Source: Thalassotalea euphylliae
GTDB taxonomy: Bacteria > Pseudomonadota > Gammaproteobacteria > Enterobacterales > Alteromonadaceae
Length of the DNA stretch: 64,000 nt
Assembly (NCBI RefSeq): GCF_003390335.1
Contig: NZ_QUOU01000001.1
Location: 2,728,001-2,792,000, forward strand
Direction of reading: 5' to 3'
Part shown: positions 26,661 through 36,226 of the stretch, one piece after another
How positions within the stretch are numbered: the first letter of the stretch is position 1
Layout of the letters: each line of letters starts with the position of its first letter
Notes under the pieces: generated by a model
The model's input: the letters and a program-made list of their open reading frames with translations, nothing else
Databases searched by the model: none
Told to the model about the DNA's origin: nothing
Program-made: the position numbers and the translations under genes

Positions 26661-27563
26661 TTAGCCTCTCAGAATTTGTTGATATTTATCATTAAAGTGA
26701 TCCGCAATCCAATTCATCAGCGCTTGCACCCGGGTCAGCTGATGCCTGATCGGCGGACATACCAATGAGATATCAGTTTGCTCTGACCATTCCGGCAATA
26801 CTTCGACTAAGCGCCCTTGCGCAATATCGGCCTGACAGTAAACATCAGCCAAGCGCGTAATACCTAAGCCACTAAGTGCGGCATTGTGCATCACCCGGCC
26901 ACTGATAATTTTTATTCCTTTATCAATATGAATGACACTTTGCTGATCACCACGTTTCATTACCCAGTTATCGACAGAGCCATAGATTAACGGCAATGTC
27001 TGTAAATCTTCTGGGCTACTAATTTCAGGATGTTGTGCTAAAAATTCGGGGCTTGCGATATATCGCGTGGTAAGCGCACAGATTTTACGTGCTATTAAGC
27101 TCGAATCTGGCAATGAGCCCATACGTAACACGACATCGTAGTGATCTTCAATCAGGCCAACCCTAACACTAGAAAAGTCTAAATTTACTTGCACCTCAGG
27201 GTGCGCCTGCTGAAAGCTCAAGACTAACGGGGCGATTAACTCTTCCCCTAACAAGCCACCGACAGAGTTCATGCGAATTTTACCTTTGAGCTCATCCGTT
27301 GCTTGCGACGCCCACTCTGCGGCGCCATCAAGCTCACCCATTGCCCGCTTACAGCGCTGATAATAGCCCTCGCCAACTTCCGTCAATCTCAGCTGCCTAG
27401 TGGTGCGATGCAAAAGTTGAACACTCAAGCTACGCTCTAGTTCAGTCACCAACTGGCTCAAATTCGCTTTTGAAAAGCCAGAGACTTCCGCAGCCGTTGT
27501 AAAGCTGCCATGCTCCGCGACAAATAAAAAGGCGCGAATGCCTCGCCATGAAATACTGTTCAC
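26661..27563 (-). CDS. LysR-family transcriptional regulator
   Basis: The 300-residue protein has the LysR N-terminal helix-turn-helix (AFLFVAEHGSFTTAAEVSGFSKANLSQLVTELERSLSVQLLHRTTRQLRLTEVGEGYY) and a periplasmic-binding-protein-like effector domain from about residue 88. This subgroup resembles regulators paired with short-chain dehydrogenases. It is divergent from an SDR gene, with start codons about 125 bp apart, and an inverted repeat at 27633-27657 lies between them. The effector is unknown. Confidence 0.9.
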   Translation of the reverse strand: MNSISWRGIRAFLFVAEHGSFTTAAEVSGFSKANLSQLVTELERSLSVQLLHRTTRQLRLTEVGEGYYQRCKRAMGELDGAAEWASQATDELKGKIRMNSVGGLLGEELIAPLVLSFQQAHPEVQVNLDFSSVRVGLIEDHYDVVLRMGSLPDSSLIARKICALTTRYIASPEFLAQHPEISSPEDLQTLPLIYGSVDNWVMKRGDQQSVIHIDKGIKIISGRVMHNAALSGLGITRLADVYCQADIAQGRLVEVLPEWSEQTDISLVCPPIRHQLTRVQALMNWIADHFNDKYQQILRG

Positions 27564-27632
27564 GTAAACCTAACAATGTTTTCAAATTACCTATATTTAT
27601 CATTATAAAGCGAAACGCTATAGTTATCCCAC

Positions 27633-27657
27633 TGTTGTCGTGTTGTGAAAGACAACA
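27633..27657. promoter_or_regulatory. Dyad between LysR and SDR genes
   Basis: TGTTGTC-N11-GACAACA is a perfect 7-bp dyad with an 11-bp spacer, the geometry of LysR-type sites. It lies 31 bp before the SDR start codon. It is a candidate site for the divergent LysR protein. Confidence 0.45.
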
Positions 27658-27688
27658 AACCTTTTTGAATAGTGTTGAGGAAAAAATT

Positions 27689-28411
27689 ATGACGAAATCA
27701 CTTATCGTAATTACGGGCGCAAGTTCAGGTATTGGCGCAGCAATGGCAAAGCGTTTTTCAGCAGCAGGACACCCACTGTTATTGGTCGCACGCCGCATCG
27801 AAAAAATTGAAGCACTTGAGCTACCCAATGCGATGTGTCGCCAAGTGGATGTCACCGACAGCGAAGCCTTCAAGGCGGCAATCAAAGAGGCAGAAGCAAA
27901 ATTTGGCGCGGTTGATTGCTTAATTAACAACGCAGGTCTGATGATGCTAGGTCAAATTGATACTCAAGACCCTAGCGAATGGCAACGTATGTACGATGTT
28001 AACGTAATGGCGTTGTTAAATGGTATGCAAGCTGTTCTAGCCGATATGAAGGCTCGTAATCAAGGTACCATCATGAATATCAGCTCAATCGCGGGTAAGA
28101 AATCATTCCCAAATCACGCTGCCTACGTGGGTACTAAATTCGCCGTTTCAGCGATCACTGAAAACGTTAGAGAAGAAGTTGCGGATACGGGCGTTCGTGT
28201 TATGGCAATTTGCCCAGGCGCGGTTGAAACCGAGCTATTAGGTCACACTAGCGATCAAGAAATTATCGATGGTTATCAAGCGTGGAAAGATGCAATGGGA
28301 GGCGTATTGCACGCTGACGATATCGCCCGCACTGCTGAATTTATGTACGCGCAGCCACAAGGCGTTAATATTCGTGACGTGGTGATCACAGCAACGCGTC
28401 AGCAGCCATAA
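27689..28411 (+). CDS. Short-chain dehydrogenase/reductase
   Basis: The 240-residue enzyme is a classical SDR: the coenzyme motif TGASSGIG at residues 9-16, the NNAG motif (CLINNAGLMML) near 82, the catalytic Ser in MNISSIAGK and the YxxxK in AAYVGTKFAVSA. ARRIEKIE suggests NADP preference. The start is ATG 27689 after GAGG; a longer open frame upstream does not show protein-like sequence. It is divergent from a LysR gene that probably controls it. Substrate unknown, likely an alcohol or ketone. Confidence 0.92.
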   Translation: MTKSLIVITGASSGIGAAMAKRFSAAGHPLLLVARRIEKIEALELPNAMCRQVDVTDSEAFKAAIKEAEAKFGAVDCLINNAGLMMLGQIDTQDPSEWQRMYDVNVMALLNGMQAVLADMKARNQGTIMNISSIAGKKSFPNHAAYVGTKFAVSAITENVREEVADTGVRVMAICPGAVETELLGHTSDQEIIDGYQAWKDAMGGVLHADDIARTAEFMYAQPQGVNIRDVVITATRQQP

Positions 28412-28436
28412 TCGGCCTAACCCCATACCTCCAAAG

Positions 28437-28470
28437 GCCTGTCCCACACATTGCGTGCGACAGGCTTTTT
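28437..28470 (+). terminator. Rho-independent terminator between SDR and lacZ
   Basis: GCCTGTC(c)CAC / GTG(c)GACAGGC forms a stem of about 10 bp followed by five T. It lies 25 bp past the SDR stop and 17 bp from the end of the convergent lacZ, so it may serve both. Confidence 0.8.
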
Positions 28471-28486
28471 GTGTTTATCAACTGGC

Positions 28487-31400
28487 TTAATTTGGCATTA
28501 GCACCAATTGATAACGATAGTTTGAGTTAACTAACAAGTATTCAGGATGAACGCTTGGGCTCCAAGAATCATCCCCACCAACCCCCATGTGTTGATGATC
28601 CATATAAACATGTAGCACATCGCTTTTAACCAGTTCATGCGTATGTTTTGCCGCGGTTAAGTTCTCTTGACTGTATTGGCTGACAGCAAAGTGGAAATTC
28701 CCTTCGACAGTAAGCTTATCAAGTGTTAACGACTGACAATCGGTGCGCAAACCATTATCGGTAGGGAAAATATAGTTCGTATGTAACGCATCAACCGTTG
28801 CTTGGTAGTAGCCAATACGCGCCGCAGCATTACGATCGGGGTAATTTTCAAACGGCCCTTTGCCAAGCCATTCAACACGCTTTTTATCTGCGGCGTTACT
28901 ATCCGCAAACTTATCATCTGCACTCTTACCATCTGTAAAAATGGCAAGCCCTAGTTCAACACCAATACGCGGCAATGGCGGTAATGCTTCACTTAATTGC
29001 ACATCAACATCGACAATTAACTTACCTTTTGGTGTGACTTGCCCTTGCCATTTAGTTTGCGCGACGAGCTTATCGCCATAGATAAATTGGTAAAGCGCCG
29101 TTACCACTACACTGTTGCCCGAAGGTTTTGCGCTCAAATGCACACAGTTTTGTTGCCAATGCCCTAGCCCCGCTTTTTGCCAGCGCTCTGCCCAGGCATT
29201 GGGATCAATATTATCGACTTCACTCACGCCAATATCGTTATCCAGTGGCGCGCGATAGAAATTATCCTTGAGCGGCGTGGCTAACAACGCCTGCTCGCCC
29301 ACATGCCATTCACTGAGTAGACCGCTGGTTTTTGACCAACTAAAGACAAAGCTATTGGTATTGTCGTCGATGCCATCGCCTGAAATTGACAGAGTATCTT
29401 GGTCTTCGTTAATGATTAACGACTGAGCCTCTGACTCTGATGGCTCCGTCACTTCAAATGGCGCTTTAAATGGTATTAGAGATTGATGGTTTTTCAGCGC
29501 GAACTGCTCGGTTGCCAACACATGGCCAGCAGTTGCAAAACTTGAATCAGCTATTTGCACAACATCAAGGTTTAGATGGTATTTTGCGCCCGCTTTACGG
29601 GTAAATTCAGTATTGATGACTACCTCAAGGCTTTGCTCGGCAGCAATTAGCAAGGGGAGTTGCTGGCTTTCGATCACCTTACCGTCTTCTAATATTTGCC
29701 AAACCAGTTGTTCATTGTCCGTTGCTCTGAACAAATACTCACTACTAATCGCTAGTGCAAACTGTTGGCTGGTTGCAGTGTTTGATGCCTCAGTCAAACT
29801 AAATTGGAAGCATTGCTGACAATATTTTGCTTCATAAATACTTGGATGAACGCTTCTATCAGGGAAGAGCAAGCCATTGATACAGAATTGACGGTCGTTG
29901 ACTTCATCGCCAAAATCGCCGCCATATGCCCAGAACTTTTCACCGCTTTCGATAGTTTTTGTTAACCCTTGATCAACCCAGTCCCAAATAAAACCGCCTT
30001 GTAATCTCGGGTAAGCGCGAAACGCTTGCCAATAATCAGCAAAGCTACCCAAGCTATTGCCCATGGCGTGGGCGTATTCACATAAAATCAGGGGGCGATT
30101 TTCATTCGGCAGTGACAACCACTTTTTAATCGACCATTTAGGCACCGCCTCAACGGGCTGATCACTGTCAACACGCGCGTACATTGGGCAAATAATATCG
30201 GTGGCTTTAGTATTAGCGCCGCCACCTTCGTATTGCACAGGGCGCGATGGATCGTAGTCTTTCGACCAGGCGTACATGGCATCATGCGTGGCACCATGCC
30301 CCGACTCATTCCCTAACGACCAAATAATAATCGAGGCGTGGTTTTTATCGCGTTCTACCATTTGTGTGTAGCGATTTAAGAACGCTGGGCTCCACTGCGG
30401 ATCAGACGCCAGACGCCCCATTGGGAACATGCCATGCGTTTCAATGTTGGCTTCGTCGCACACATACAAACCGTATTCATCGCACAGTTCATACCAGCGC
30501 GGGTGATTTGGATAATGCGCGGTGCGCACCGCATTAAAGTTATGTTGCTTCATCAACTTAATGTCGCGGATCATATCCGCTTCAGTCACGACATGGCCTA
30601 GCTCTGGGTGGTGCTCATGGCGATTAACACCGCGAATAAGCAGTGGTTTACCGTTTAAGCACAACTGCCCATCAAGCATTTCGACTTTGCGAAAACCGAC
30701 GTTATACGCTTCCACATCCACCACTTGCTGCTGTTCATCAAGTAGCGCAATAATACAGCGATATAAATTTGGCTGCTCTGCACTCCACTGCTTAGGGGCC
30801 TTTACCCGTAATTCGCTAAAACTAACATCTTGCCAAGCGCCCTTTTCGTCAACCACTTGTTCGTTAAAGCCTGATAACACCGGCTCAGTCACGGCAGTTT
30901 TTCCATCAAATAACTGAACTTGTAGTTGATAGTTCTCAGGTGCACTGACTCGGCTTTGAATGGCTAAACTGCCATCGCGGTAACAAGCGTCTAAATCAGG
31001 CGTGATAAAAACGTCTTTAATGTGATGCTTAGGTTTTGCCAGCAAAGTAACATCACGGAAGATCCCACTGAGCCACCACATGTCTTGATCTTCAAGGTAA
31101 CTACCATCGCTCCAGCGCAATACCATCACCGACAGGTAATTAGAGCCTGATTTTAAGAACGGCGTTAAATCAAATTCGCTGGGCAGGCGACTATCCTGCG
31201 AGTAGCCAACCCAATGGCCATTACACCACAAGTAAAACGCTGAATTTACGCCATCAAATATTACTGAATGTTGTTTAGCGAGCTCTGCCTCGGTCATTTC
31301 AAACGTTGTGCGGTAGCAACCTGTTGGGTTATCAGCAGGTACAAAAGGTGGGTTGACCTCAAATGGGTATTTAACGTTACAGTAGATAGGCTTATCAACA

Positions 31401-31705
31401 CCATGCAACTGCCAATTCGCGGGTACAGGTAATATTGACCAGGCTTGGCTGGCTACTAATTCTTCACTAAACGCTTTGTCACCCGCTTCAACAAAACCGC
31501 TTTCAACCAGCTCTGGCGCATCATACAAACGAAACCACCAGTCACCGTTTAACGAGCGTCTTTGAGCATGCTGATTAGATAGCGCATCTTCCACGCTGTT
31601 AAAACCGTTTAACGGACTATGTGCACGCACTTGATTAACTTGAAAAGACGACTGATTTTCCCAGTCGCGACGTTGAATTACTTGCTGAAAACTTGTCATG
31701 GCCAC
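28487..31705 (-). CDS. lacZ: Beta-galactosidase, glycoside hydrolase family 2
   Basis: The 1072-residue protein has the five-domain layout of LacZ: a jelly-roll N-terminal domain (DWENQSSFQVNQVRAHSPLN, SLNGDWWFRLY), a TIM barrel, and the C-terminal beta-galactosidase small-chain domain (from about 790; NFYRAPLDNDIGVSE). The acid/base Glu lies in IIWSLGNESGHG near 470 and the nucleophile Glu in PLILCEYAHAMGNS near 545. The length is close to E. coli LacZ (1024). No permease, repressor or other sugar gene is adjacent, so natural substrate and control are open. A 6-bp inverted repeat (ACGATA-N10-TATCGT) sits at 31799-31820 upstream. Confidence 0.95.
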   Translation of the reverse strand: MAMTSFQQVIQRRDWENQSSFQVNQVRAHSPLNGFNSVEDALSNQHAQRRSLNGDWWFRLYDAPELVESGFVEAGDKAFSEELVASQAWSILPVPANWQLHGVDKPIYCNVKYPFEVNPPFVPADNPTGCYRTTFEMTEAELAKQHSVIFDGVNSAFYLWCNGHWVGYSQDSRLPSEFDLTPFLKSGSNYLSVMVLRWSDGSYLEDQDMWWLSGIFRDVTLLAKPKHHIKDVFITPDLDACYRDGSLAIQSRVSAPENYQLQVQLFDGKTAVTEPVLSGFNEQVVDEKGAWQDVSFSELRVKAPKQWSAEQPNLYRCIIALLDEQQQVVDVEAYNVGFRKVEMLDGQLCLNGKPLLIRGVNRHEHHPELGHVVTEADMIRDIKLMKQHNFNAVRTAHYPNHPRWYELCDEYGLYVCDEANIETHGMFPMGRLASDPQWSPAFLNRYTQMVERDKNHASIIIWSLGNESGHGATHDAMYAWSKDYDPSRPVQYEGGGANTKATDIICPMYARVDSDQPVEAVPKWSIKKWLSLPNENRPLILCEYAHAMGNSLGSFADYWQAFRAYPRLQGGFIWDWVDQGLTKTIESGEKFWAYGGDFGDEVNDRQFCINGLLFPDRSVHPSIYEAKYCQQCFQFSLTEASNTATSQQFALAISSEYLFRATDNEQLVWQILEDGKVIESQQLPLLIAAEQSLEVVINTEFTRKAGAKYHLNLDVVQIADSSFATAGHVLATEQFALKNHQSLIPFKAPFEVTEPSESEAQSLIINEDQDTLSISGDGIDDNTNSFVFSWSKTSGLLSEWHVGEQALLATPLKDNFYRAPLDNDIGVSEVDNIDPNAWAERWQKAGLGHWQQNCVHLSAKPSGNSVVVTALYQFIYGDKLVAQTKWQGQVTPKGKLIVDVDVQLSEALPPLPRIGVELGLAIFTDGKSADDKFADSNAADKKRVEWLGKGPFENYPDRNAAARIGYYQATVDALHTNYIFPTDNGLRTDCQSLTLDKLTVEGNFHFAVSQYSQENLTAAKHTHELVKSDVLHVYMDHQHMGVGGDDSWSPSVHPEYLLVNSNYRYQLVLMPN

Positions 31706-31932
31706 GCCTTAAAAGCTGTTTTATTGGTTGTTGCGCGCAATTATCGCGGGTTGAAAATCACGGATTAAAGACACAACAAACTCATTTGTATGACTAATAC
31801 GATAATTTGAATTGTATCGTCACCAAAATCAGAAAGCTATGGTAAGTTAGCGTCAATCATAACTTAAAATAGTGACTAAAGTTTGGTGCCTTAGTTTCGC
31901 ATAATAAGTGCTATAAAGAGTTGATAAATGCG

Positions 31933-33216
31933 TTATTTAGCGGTGGGCTTTAACTCTTGGATAAAGACGGCTCCCGATTCATTGCCCTTAGCGGCATGAT
32001 AAGGCGTAGTGATAACGGCAATGCCATGAGATAAGTCCAGATTCCAACCAAATTTATCACCTGCCGTACTTTGCTTAGCGATGATCTTGTTCGTGTAACG
32101 CCAACCATCCGAGCCTTTGTTGTAGACATAAACAGCACCAGTGTCTTTGCCATTGGCATCGTGGTTCATCGCGCTGATAATGGCTGTATCGCCACTGAGG
32201 GCAACACCACGGCCAAACCTGTCGTCAGCACGACCATCTGGCGATGTGAGTTTTACCTGCTCTGTCCAAGCCTTACCCTCTCGAACAAAAATATAGGCAG
32301 AGCCAGCATCTACTCCTAAACTGTCAATATCGTCTCGCCGTGCCGAAATTAATGCCGTATCACCAGAAATAGCGACCCTAACACCAAAAATATCGGTTTT
32401 CCCACCATCTGATGCCATTAATTTTGCTTCTTGCTGCCACTTATTATCGTCGAACCGATAAACATATACGGCACCTGCATTTTCTGCTTTTGCGTCATGT
32501 AAATCAGCGCCGACAAGCACAGTATCGCCATCAATTGCTGCGCTTATGCCGAATAAATCGCCCGCTGCACTATCGCTTGCTATGATTTTCGTTTGATAGC
32601 GCCAAGTGTTGCGCTCTCGCACATAGATGTATGCGGCACCCGAATCATTGCCTAAGGCATCGTTACGCGGCGCGCCAATAACTAAGTATTTGTCGGTGAG
32701 AGCGATGCTTTGACCAAAGGCATCTCCCGGCTTTGCATCTGGTGCGGTAAAAATTTTGGTTTGCCGCCAATTGCTTGATGTACGTTCAAATGAAACAACA
32801 GCGCCAGCGTCTTCCCCTTTATCATCGCGTCGCATCACGCCTAACATGGCAATATCACCTTTTAGCGCGACTTTGCCACCTAAAGTATCTTGTGCAAAGG
32901 CAGGCTCGGCTACCAGCTTGGCTTGTTGATACCAGCCATTTTGATGCTGTTTACTACCGCCTTTTACAAAAACGTAAGCGGCTCCGGCATCTGTAGTATT
33001 GTTAATATCGGCTTTAAATGCACCAACCAGTATTGTGGTGCCATCAATTGCTGTGCTATAGCCAAATGAATCACCAGCTTTGCCATCATAAGCCAGCAAT
33101 CTAGCTTGGTGAGTGAAGTTATTCCGCTTGTCGGTATACCTTTCGCCCTGTTCATGGTGCTGTGCGATGCTAGCCCCACAACAAAATATGGTGCAAAGCT
33201 GAATGATTCTTTTCAT
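31933..33216 (-). CDS. Secreted FG-GAP repeat (beta-propeller) protein
   Basis: This protein of about 427 residues starts at ATG 33216 with a short signal-like segment (MKRIIQLCTIFCCGASIA). The frame stays open upstream to 33309, but that part is not protein-like. It contains seven repeats of about 55 residues, each with the pattern D.FG..vAi.GdtvlvGA (for example DSFGYSTAIDGTTILVGA, DAFGQSIALTDKYLVIGA, DRFGRGVALSGDTAIISA) followed by DxxGAxYVFxR. That suits a seven-bladed propeller of the FG-GAP type, related to integrin alpha domains. Such proteins bind calcium and surfaces. No enzyme motif is seen. Confidence 0.82.
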   Translation of the reverse strand: MKRIIQLCTIFCCGASIAQHHEQGERYTDKRNNFTHQARLLAYDGKAGDSFGYSTAIDGTTILVGAFKADINNTTDAGAAYVFVKGGSKQHQNGWYQQAKLVAEPAFAQDTLGGKVALKGDIAMLGVMRRDDKGEDAGAVVSFERTSSNWRQTKIFTAPDAKPGDAFGQSIALTDKYLVIGAPRNDALGNDSGAAYIYVRERNTWRYQTKIIASDSAAGDLFGISAAIDGDTVLVGADLHDAKAENAGAVYVYRFDDNKWQQEAKLMASDGGKTDIFGVRVAISGDTALISARRDDIDSLGVDAGSAYIFVREGKAWTEQVKLTSPDGRADDRFGRGVALSGDTAIISAMNHDANGKDTGAVYVYNKGSDGWRYTNKIIAKQSTAGDKFGWNLDLSHGIAVITTPYHAAKGNESGAVFIQELKPTAK

Positions 33217-33411
33217 TTTCAATAGGGAGATTTGTTTAGAGTTATATGTTTTACGACATATAAGCTTATCTTTATCACCAGTGCAACAGACTATGCCTGT
33301 TACCAACATTTGGTTACATAATATTCAAGCGGTAAAAGTACTTAGCGCCAAATAAACCGCTATTTTGTTACTTCAATAGCATGGTTATCAATGGCGTTTG
33401 ACAAAGAGAAT

Positions 33412-33430
33412 TAGCGCATTTAATGCGCTA
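33412..33430 (-). terminator. Palindromic hairpin after the DUF2986 gene
   Basis: TAGCGCATT and AATGCGCTA form a 9-bp near-perfect palindrome 13 bp past the stop of the short leftward gene. On the minus strand it is followed by a moderately T-rich run (TTCTCTTTG), so it is a probable weak terminator. Confidence 0.5.
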
Positions 33431-33442
33431 GCAAAGGACGAG

Positions 33443-33622
33443 TTAATCTGTAGTATCTACTGCTGAGCCATTGGTTTCAAGGGTATCTGTTTCTACTTGC
33501 TCAGCTAACTTAGCGCGCTCTGCTTTCGAGATATATTTAGGCTTATTGCTTTTGTGTAGCTTAGCATTGGCTTTTTTCTGCTTCGCCAACAAGGTCGATT
33601 TGATTTTCTTTTTACGGTTCAT
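33443..33622 (-). CDS. DUF2986-type small basic protein
   Basis: On the minus strand an ATG at 33622 opens a 59-codon frame. The product starts MNRKKKIKSTLLAKQKKANA and continues into KPKYISKAERAKLAEQ, the pattern of DUF2986 proteins found in marine gammaproteobacteria, then an acidic Thr-rich tail. The highly basic N-terminal half could bind RNA or DNA, but no function is known. It is a single-gene unit with a hairpin downstream. Confidence 0.75.
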   Translation of the reverse strand: MNRKKKIKSTLLAKQKKANAKLHKSNKPKYISKAERAKLAEQVETDTLETNGSAVDTTD

Positions 33623-33733
33623 AAACGATTGTGCTTATCATTGCACTTATCAAAGGTAAGAAATAATGTGCCTATTGTAAGCGATTTACCCAACCAGCTG
33701 AAACTAAACTGGTATAAACTGAGCTGCTAAAAG

Positions 33734-34732
33734 CTAGGCCGCAGAAGCCCCCACGCTTGCCATTAAATCACCAGAAAGATAAGGCGAAATATATTCACTA
33801 AAGCGAGCAAAGTCGATATTACCACCAGAAAGCACAACCCCGACACGCTTGCCTTTCATCTTTCCTTGCTCAGCAATCAAGCCTGCGAGCGAGACAGCAC
33901 CAGCTCCCTCACTTAGGTTGTGTGTTGTTTTAAAGTACAAGTACATGGCCTGCGTAATTTGTTGCTCGGTCACCGTTATCACGCGACTGGCACCACCTTT
34001 AATGATCTCAAACGCCTCAGGTAGCGGTGTGCGAGTGGCAACCCCATCAGCCAAGGTATTCACGTCTTGACCAGGAATGATTTTGCCAGCGTTGAATGAT
34101 TCAGCAAAAGCAGGTGCCCCCTCGGCCACTACGCCAACAATTTCAGCTTTTATTCCGAGTAAATCACGGGTTTTGATCAAGCCACAAATACCTGAACCCA
34201 TGCCGATTGGCACATAAACGACATCTAACTCTTTTACGGCTTGTAAAAATTCCAGTGCGTAGGTCGCAACCCCAATCACCAACTCAGGCGCAAATGGTGC
34301 TACAGGTTGATAACCACTGCTTTCCACTAACGTGGCACTGTGCTGACGCGCCGCTTCAAAGTCTTTGCCGTGCACCACTAAATTGGCACCAAAACCTTTT
34401 ATCGCCGCATTTTGATCTTCGCTATTGCCTTCGGGAACAACTATAGTCACTGGCATTCCTGTTTTTTGACCAGCAAACGATAAGCTTTGTCCGTGATTAC
34501 CGCGTGTTGCCGACAAAATACCTGCAGGCCTGTCAGCGCGCTGCATCAATTGATTCAGTAGGTAAATGCCACCGCGCACTTTAAAGGCCGTGGTTGGTGT
34601 GTGGTTTTCATGTTTTACCCAAACATCACAGCCCAATTGCTTTGACAATTGCGGCCAGTTATATTGCGGGGTTGGCGGCATAATTTGATAAATAACATCG
34701 GCTGCGTGATTGATGTCTGACAGGTTAAACAT
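33734..34732 (-). CDS. Threonine/serine dehydratase-like PLP enzyme
   Basis: The 332-residue protein belongs to fold-type II PLP enzymes. The PLP lysine is in TTAFKVRGG at residue 51. Next come SATRGNHGQSLSFAG (substrate loop), the phosphate-binding glycine stretch reading GMGSGICGL near 178 (relatives often have GGGGL) and SGGNIDF near the end. There is no C-terminal ACT regulatory domain, so it resembles the catabolic or 'biodegradative' type. It probably deaminates threonine, serine or a related hydroxy amino acid. A MocR-type regulator is divergent, which suggests control by an amino acid or PLP. Confidence 0.85.
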   Translation of the reverse strand: MFNLSDINHAADVIYQIMPPTPQYNWPQLSKQLGCDVWVKHENHTPTTAFKVRGGIYLLNQLMQRADRPAGILSATRGNHGQSLSFAGQKTGMPVTIVVPEGNSEDQNAAIKGFGANLVVHGKDFEAARQHSATLVESSGYQPVAPFAPELVIGVATYALEFLQAVKELDVVYVPIGMGSGICGLIKTRDLLGIKAEIVGVVAEGAPAFAESFNAGKIIPGQDVNTLADGVATRTPLPEAFEIIKGGASRVITVTEQQITQAMYLYFKTTHNLSEGAGAVSLAGLIAEQGKMKGKRVGVVLSGGNIDFARFSEYISPYLSGDLMASVGASAA

Positions 34733-34764
34733 AACGGCCTCATTGATCTGAATCGGCTAAAAAC

Positions 34765-34818
34765 TTGACAAAAAGCATAGAAGCCTTAATTGTATGGTTC
34801 AAGAATTATATTGTATGG
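34765..34818 (+). promoter_or_regulatory. Promoter and direct-repeat operator of the MocR gene
   Basis: TTGACA at 34765-34770 is a good -35 box; the -10 region overlaps the first of two exact direct repeats, ATTGTATGG at 34789-34797 and again at 34810-34818. Their start points are 21 bp apart, two helical turns. MocR regulators bind direct repeats, so autoregulation is likely. The second copy covers the proposed ATG. Confidence 0.55.
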
Positions 34819-36224
34819 CGGACAATAAAATCTGGGCACCTAATCTTAAAGAAGCACTTTCAGCGAGCACTTCCAATAAACCACTTTACCTGCAAATTGT
34901 TGATGCCATGGCACAAGATATCGCCAGTGGTAAGCTCGCGATTGGTGAAAAACTGCCACCGCAACGCCAGCTCGCATGGCACTTAGATATTAACCTGAGT
35001 ACTGTGACTAAGGCGTTTCGACAAGCAGCAAAGCAGCAATTAATTTCTGGTGAAGTTGGGCGCGGCACCTATGTACTTGGCCAAAGCGCTGAAGCGGAAC
35101 TGTTTTTATTAAAACAATCGGCAGAACAAACCGTGATCGATTTAAGTACGCACCAGCCGGCACAGTTGCTCGACAAACACAGTAAAGATAACGCGCTAGA
35201 GCTAGCAATTGCCAAACTCAGTGAACAAGCTGGAGGGCTTAGCGAGTACCTAGATTACCAATCGCCAAGCTTTGTTGCTGAGCTGAAATTGGCTGGGGCA
35301 AAGTGGCTATCAGAGTTAGGTTATCCGATCAGCGCCCAGCACTGTTTGATCACTAATACGGCACAAAATGCGCTAATGATAAGCCTAATGGCGTGTTGTC
35401 AAAAAGACGAAGTGGTATTGGTGAACGAGCTCACATTCCCCGGAATGAAAGCGCTTGCCAAACAAATGGGCATCAAGCTTTATGGCGTAAAAAGCGATCA
35501 TTTAGGGTTAGTGCCTGAAGCCCTAGCACTTGCTATTCGAACCACGGGAGCGAAAGTATTGGTCTCTGATCCGCTTTATCAAAACCCTACGGCTGTGTCG
35601 ATGAACGCCAAACGTATTAACGATATTAAAGCGATTATTAGCCGTGAAAAGATCTTGTTTGTTGAAGAGTATGTCATTGGTGCGCTCTCTGACAGGCCGC
35701 CTATTTCCGCTGATATTCAATCGCAATCTATTGTGATTTCCAGCTTTGCCAAAGCGATATCGCCGGGTATTCGTTTTGCGGTAATTGCCGGTAAACACCC
35801 AGTGCTGAACCAAATTAACCAACAAAGCCATGCTACAAGCTGGCAACTTAGCCCACTTACCGCCGCGATTGCAAAACTATGGATTGACGATGGCACAGCG
35901 CATGCTCGAACTAAAGCACAACAGCAAGAGATAGCAACGCGATTTAAACTATTTGCCAAGGTTTTTCATGACCACTTTACTGAGCAAGTAATACCGTTTT
36001 GCTCCCATGTTTGGCTACCCGTAAATCAAGACGCTGATTTCGTCGCTGAGCAACTGGAATTACAAGGCGTGCGGGTTGTTCCGGCGCGCGTTTTTGCGGT
36101 CAGCCACCATTTCCCTAATGCGATTCGAGTGAGCTTAACCGCGGCAAAGAGTCACACAGAACTCGTAAAGGCACTTAACATTATTAAGCAATCAGGCTTT
36201 ATTGAAAGTAATGAAAAGTCATGA
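34815..36224 (+). CDS. MocR/PdxR-type regulator (GntR helix-turn-helix fused to aminotransferase fold)
   Basis: The 469-residue protein begins with a GntR-type winged helix (about 15-85: YLQIVDAMAQDIASGKLAIGEKLPPQRQLAWHLDINLSTVTKAFRQA). A fold-type I aminotransferase-like domain follows, with the PLP lysine in ISSFAKAISPGIR near 305. ATG 34815 is preferred over a start at 34794, because the promoter and repeat elements overlap the latter. It is divergent from the dehydratase gene and should control it, with PLP or an amino acid as effector. The target is inferred from position. Confidence 0.9.
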   Translation: MADNKIWAPNLKEALSASTSNKPLYLQIVDAMAQDIASGKLAIGEKLPPQRQLAWHLDINLSTVTKAFRQAAKQQLISGEVGRGTYVLGQSAEAELFLLKQSAEQTVIDLSTHQPAQLLDKHSKDNALELAIAKLSEQAGGLSEYLDYQSPSFVAELKLAGAKWLSELGYPISAQHCLITNTAQNALMISLMACCQKDEVVLVNELTFPGMKALAKQMGIKLYGVKSDHLGLVPEALALAIRTTGAKVLVSDPLYQNPTAVSMNAKRINDIKAIISREKILFVEEYVIGALSDRPPISADIQSQSIVISSFAKAISPGIRFAVIAGKHPVLNQINQQSHATSWQLSPLTAAIAKLWIDDGTAHARTKAQQQEIATRFKLFAKVFHDHFTEQVIPFCSHVWLPVNQDADFVAEQLELQGVRVVPARVFAVSHHFPNAIRVSLTAAKSHTELVKALNIIKQSGFIESNEKS

Positions 36225-36226
36225 GC

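Noticed and set aside
33471..33659. 62-codon plus-strand frame
   Set aside because: It is antisense to the DUF2986 gene, which has a recognisable product.
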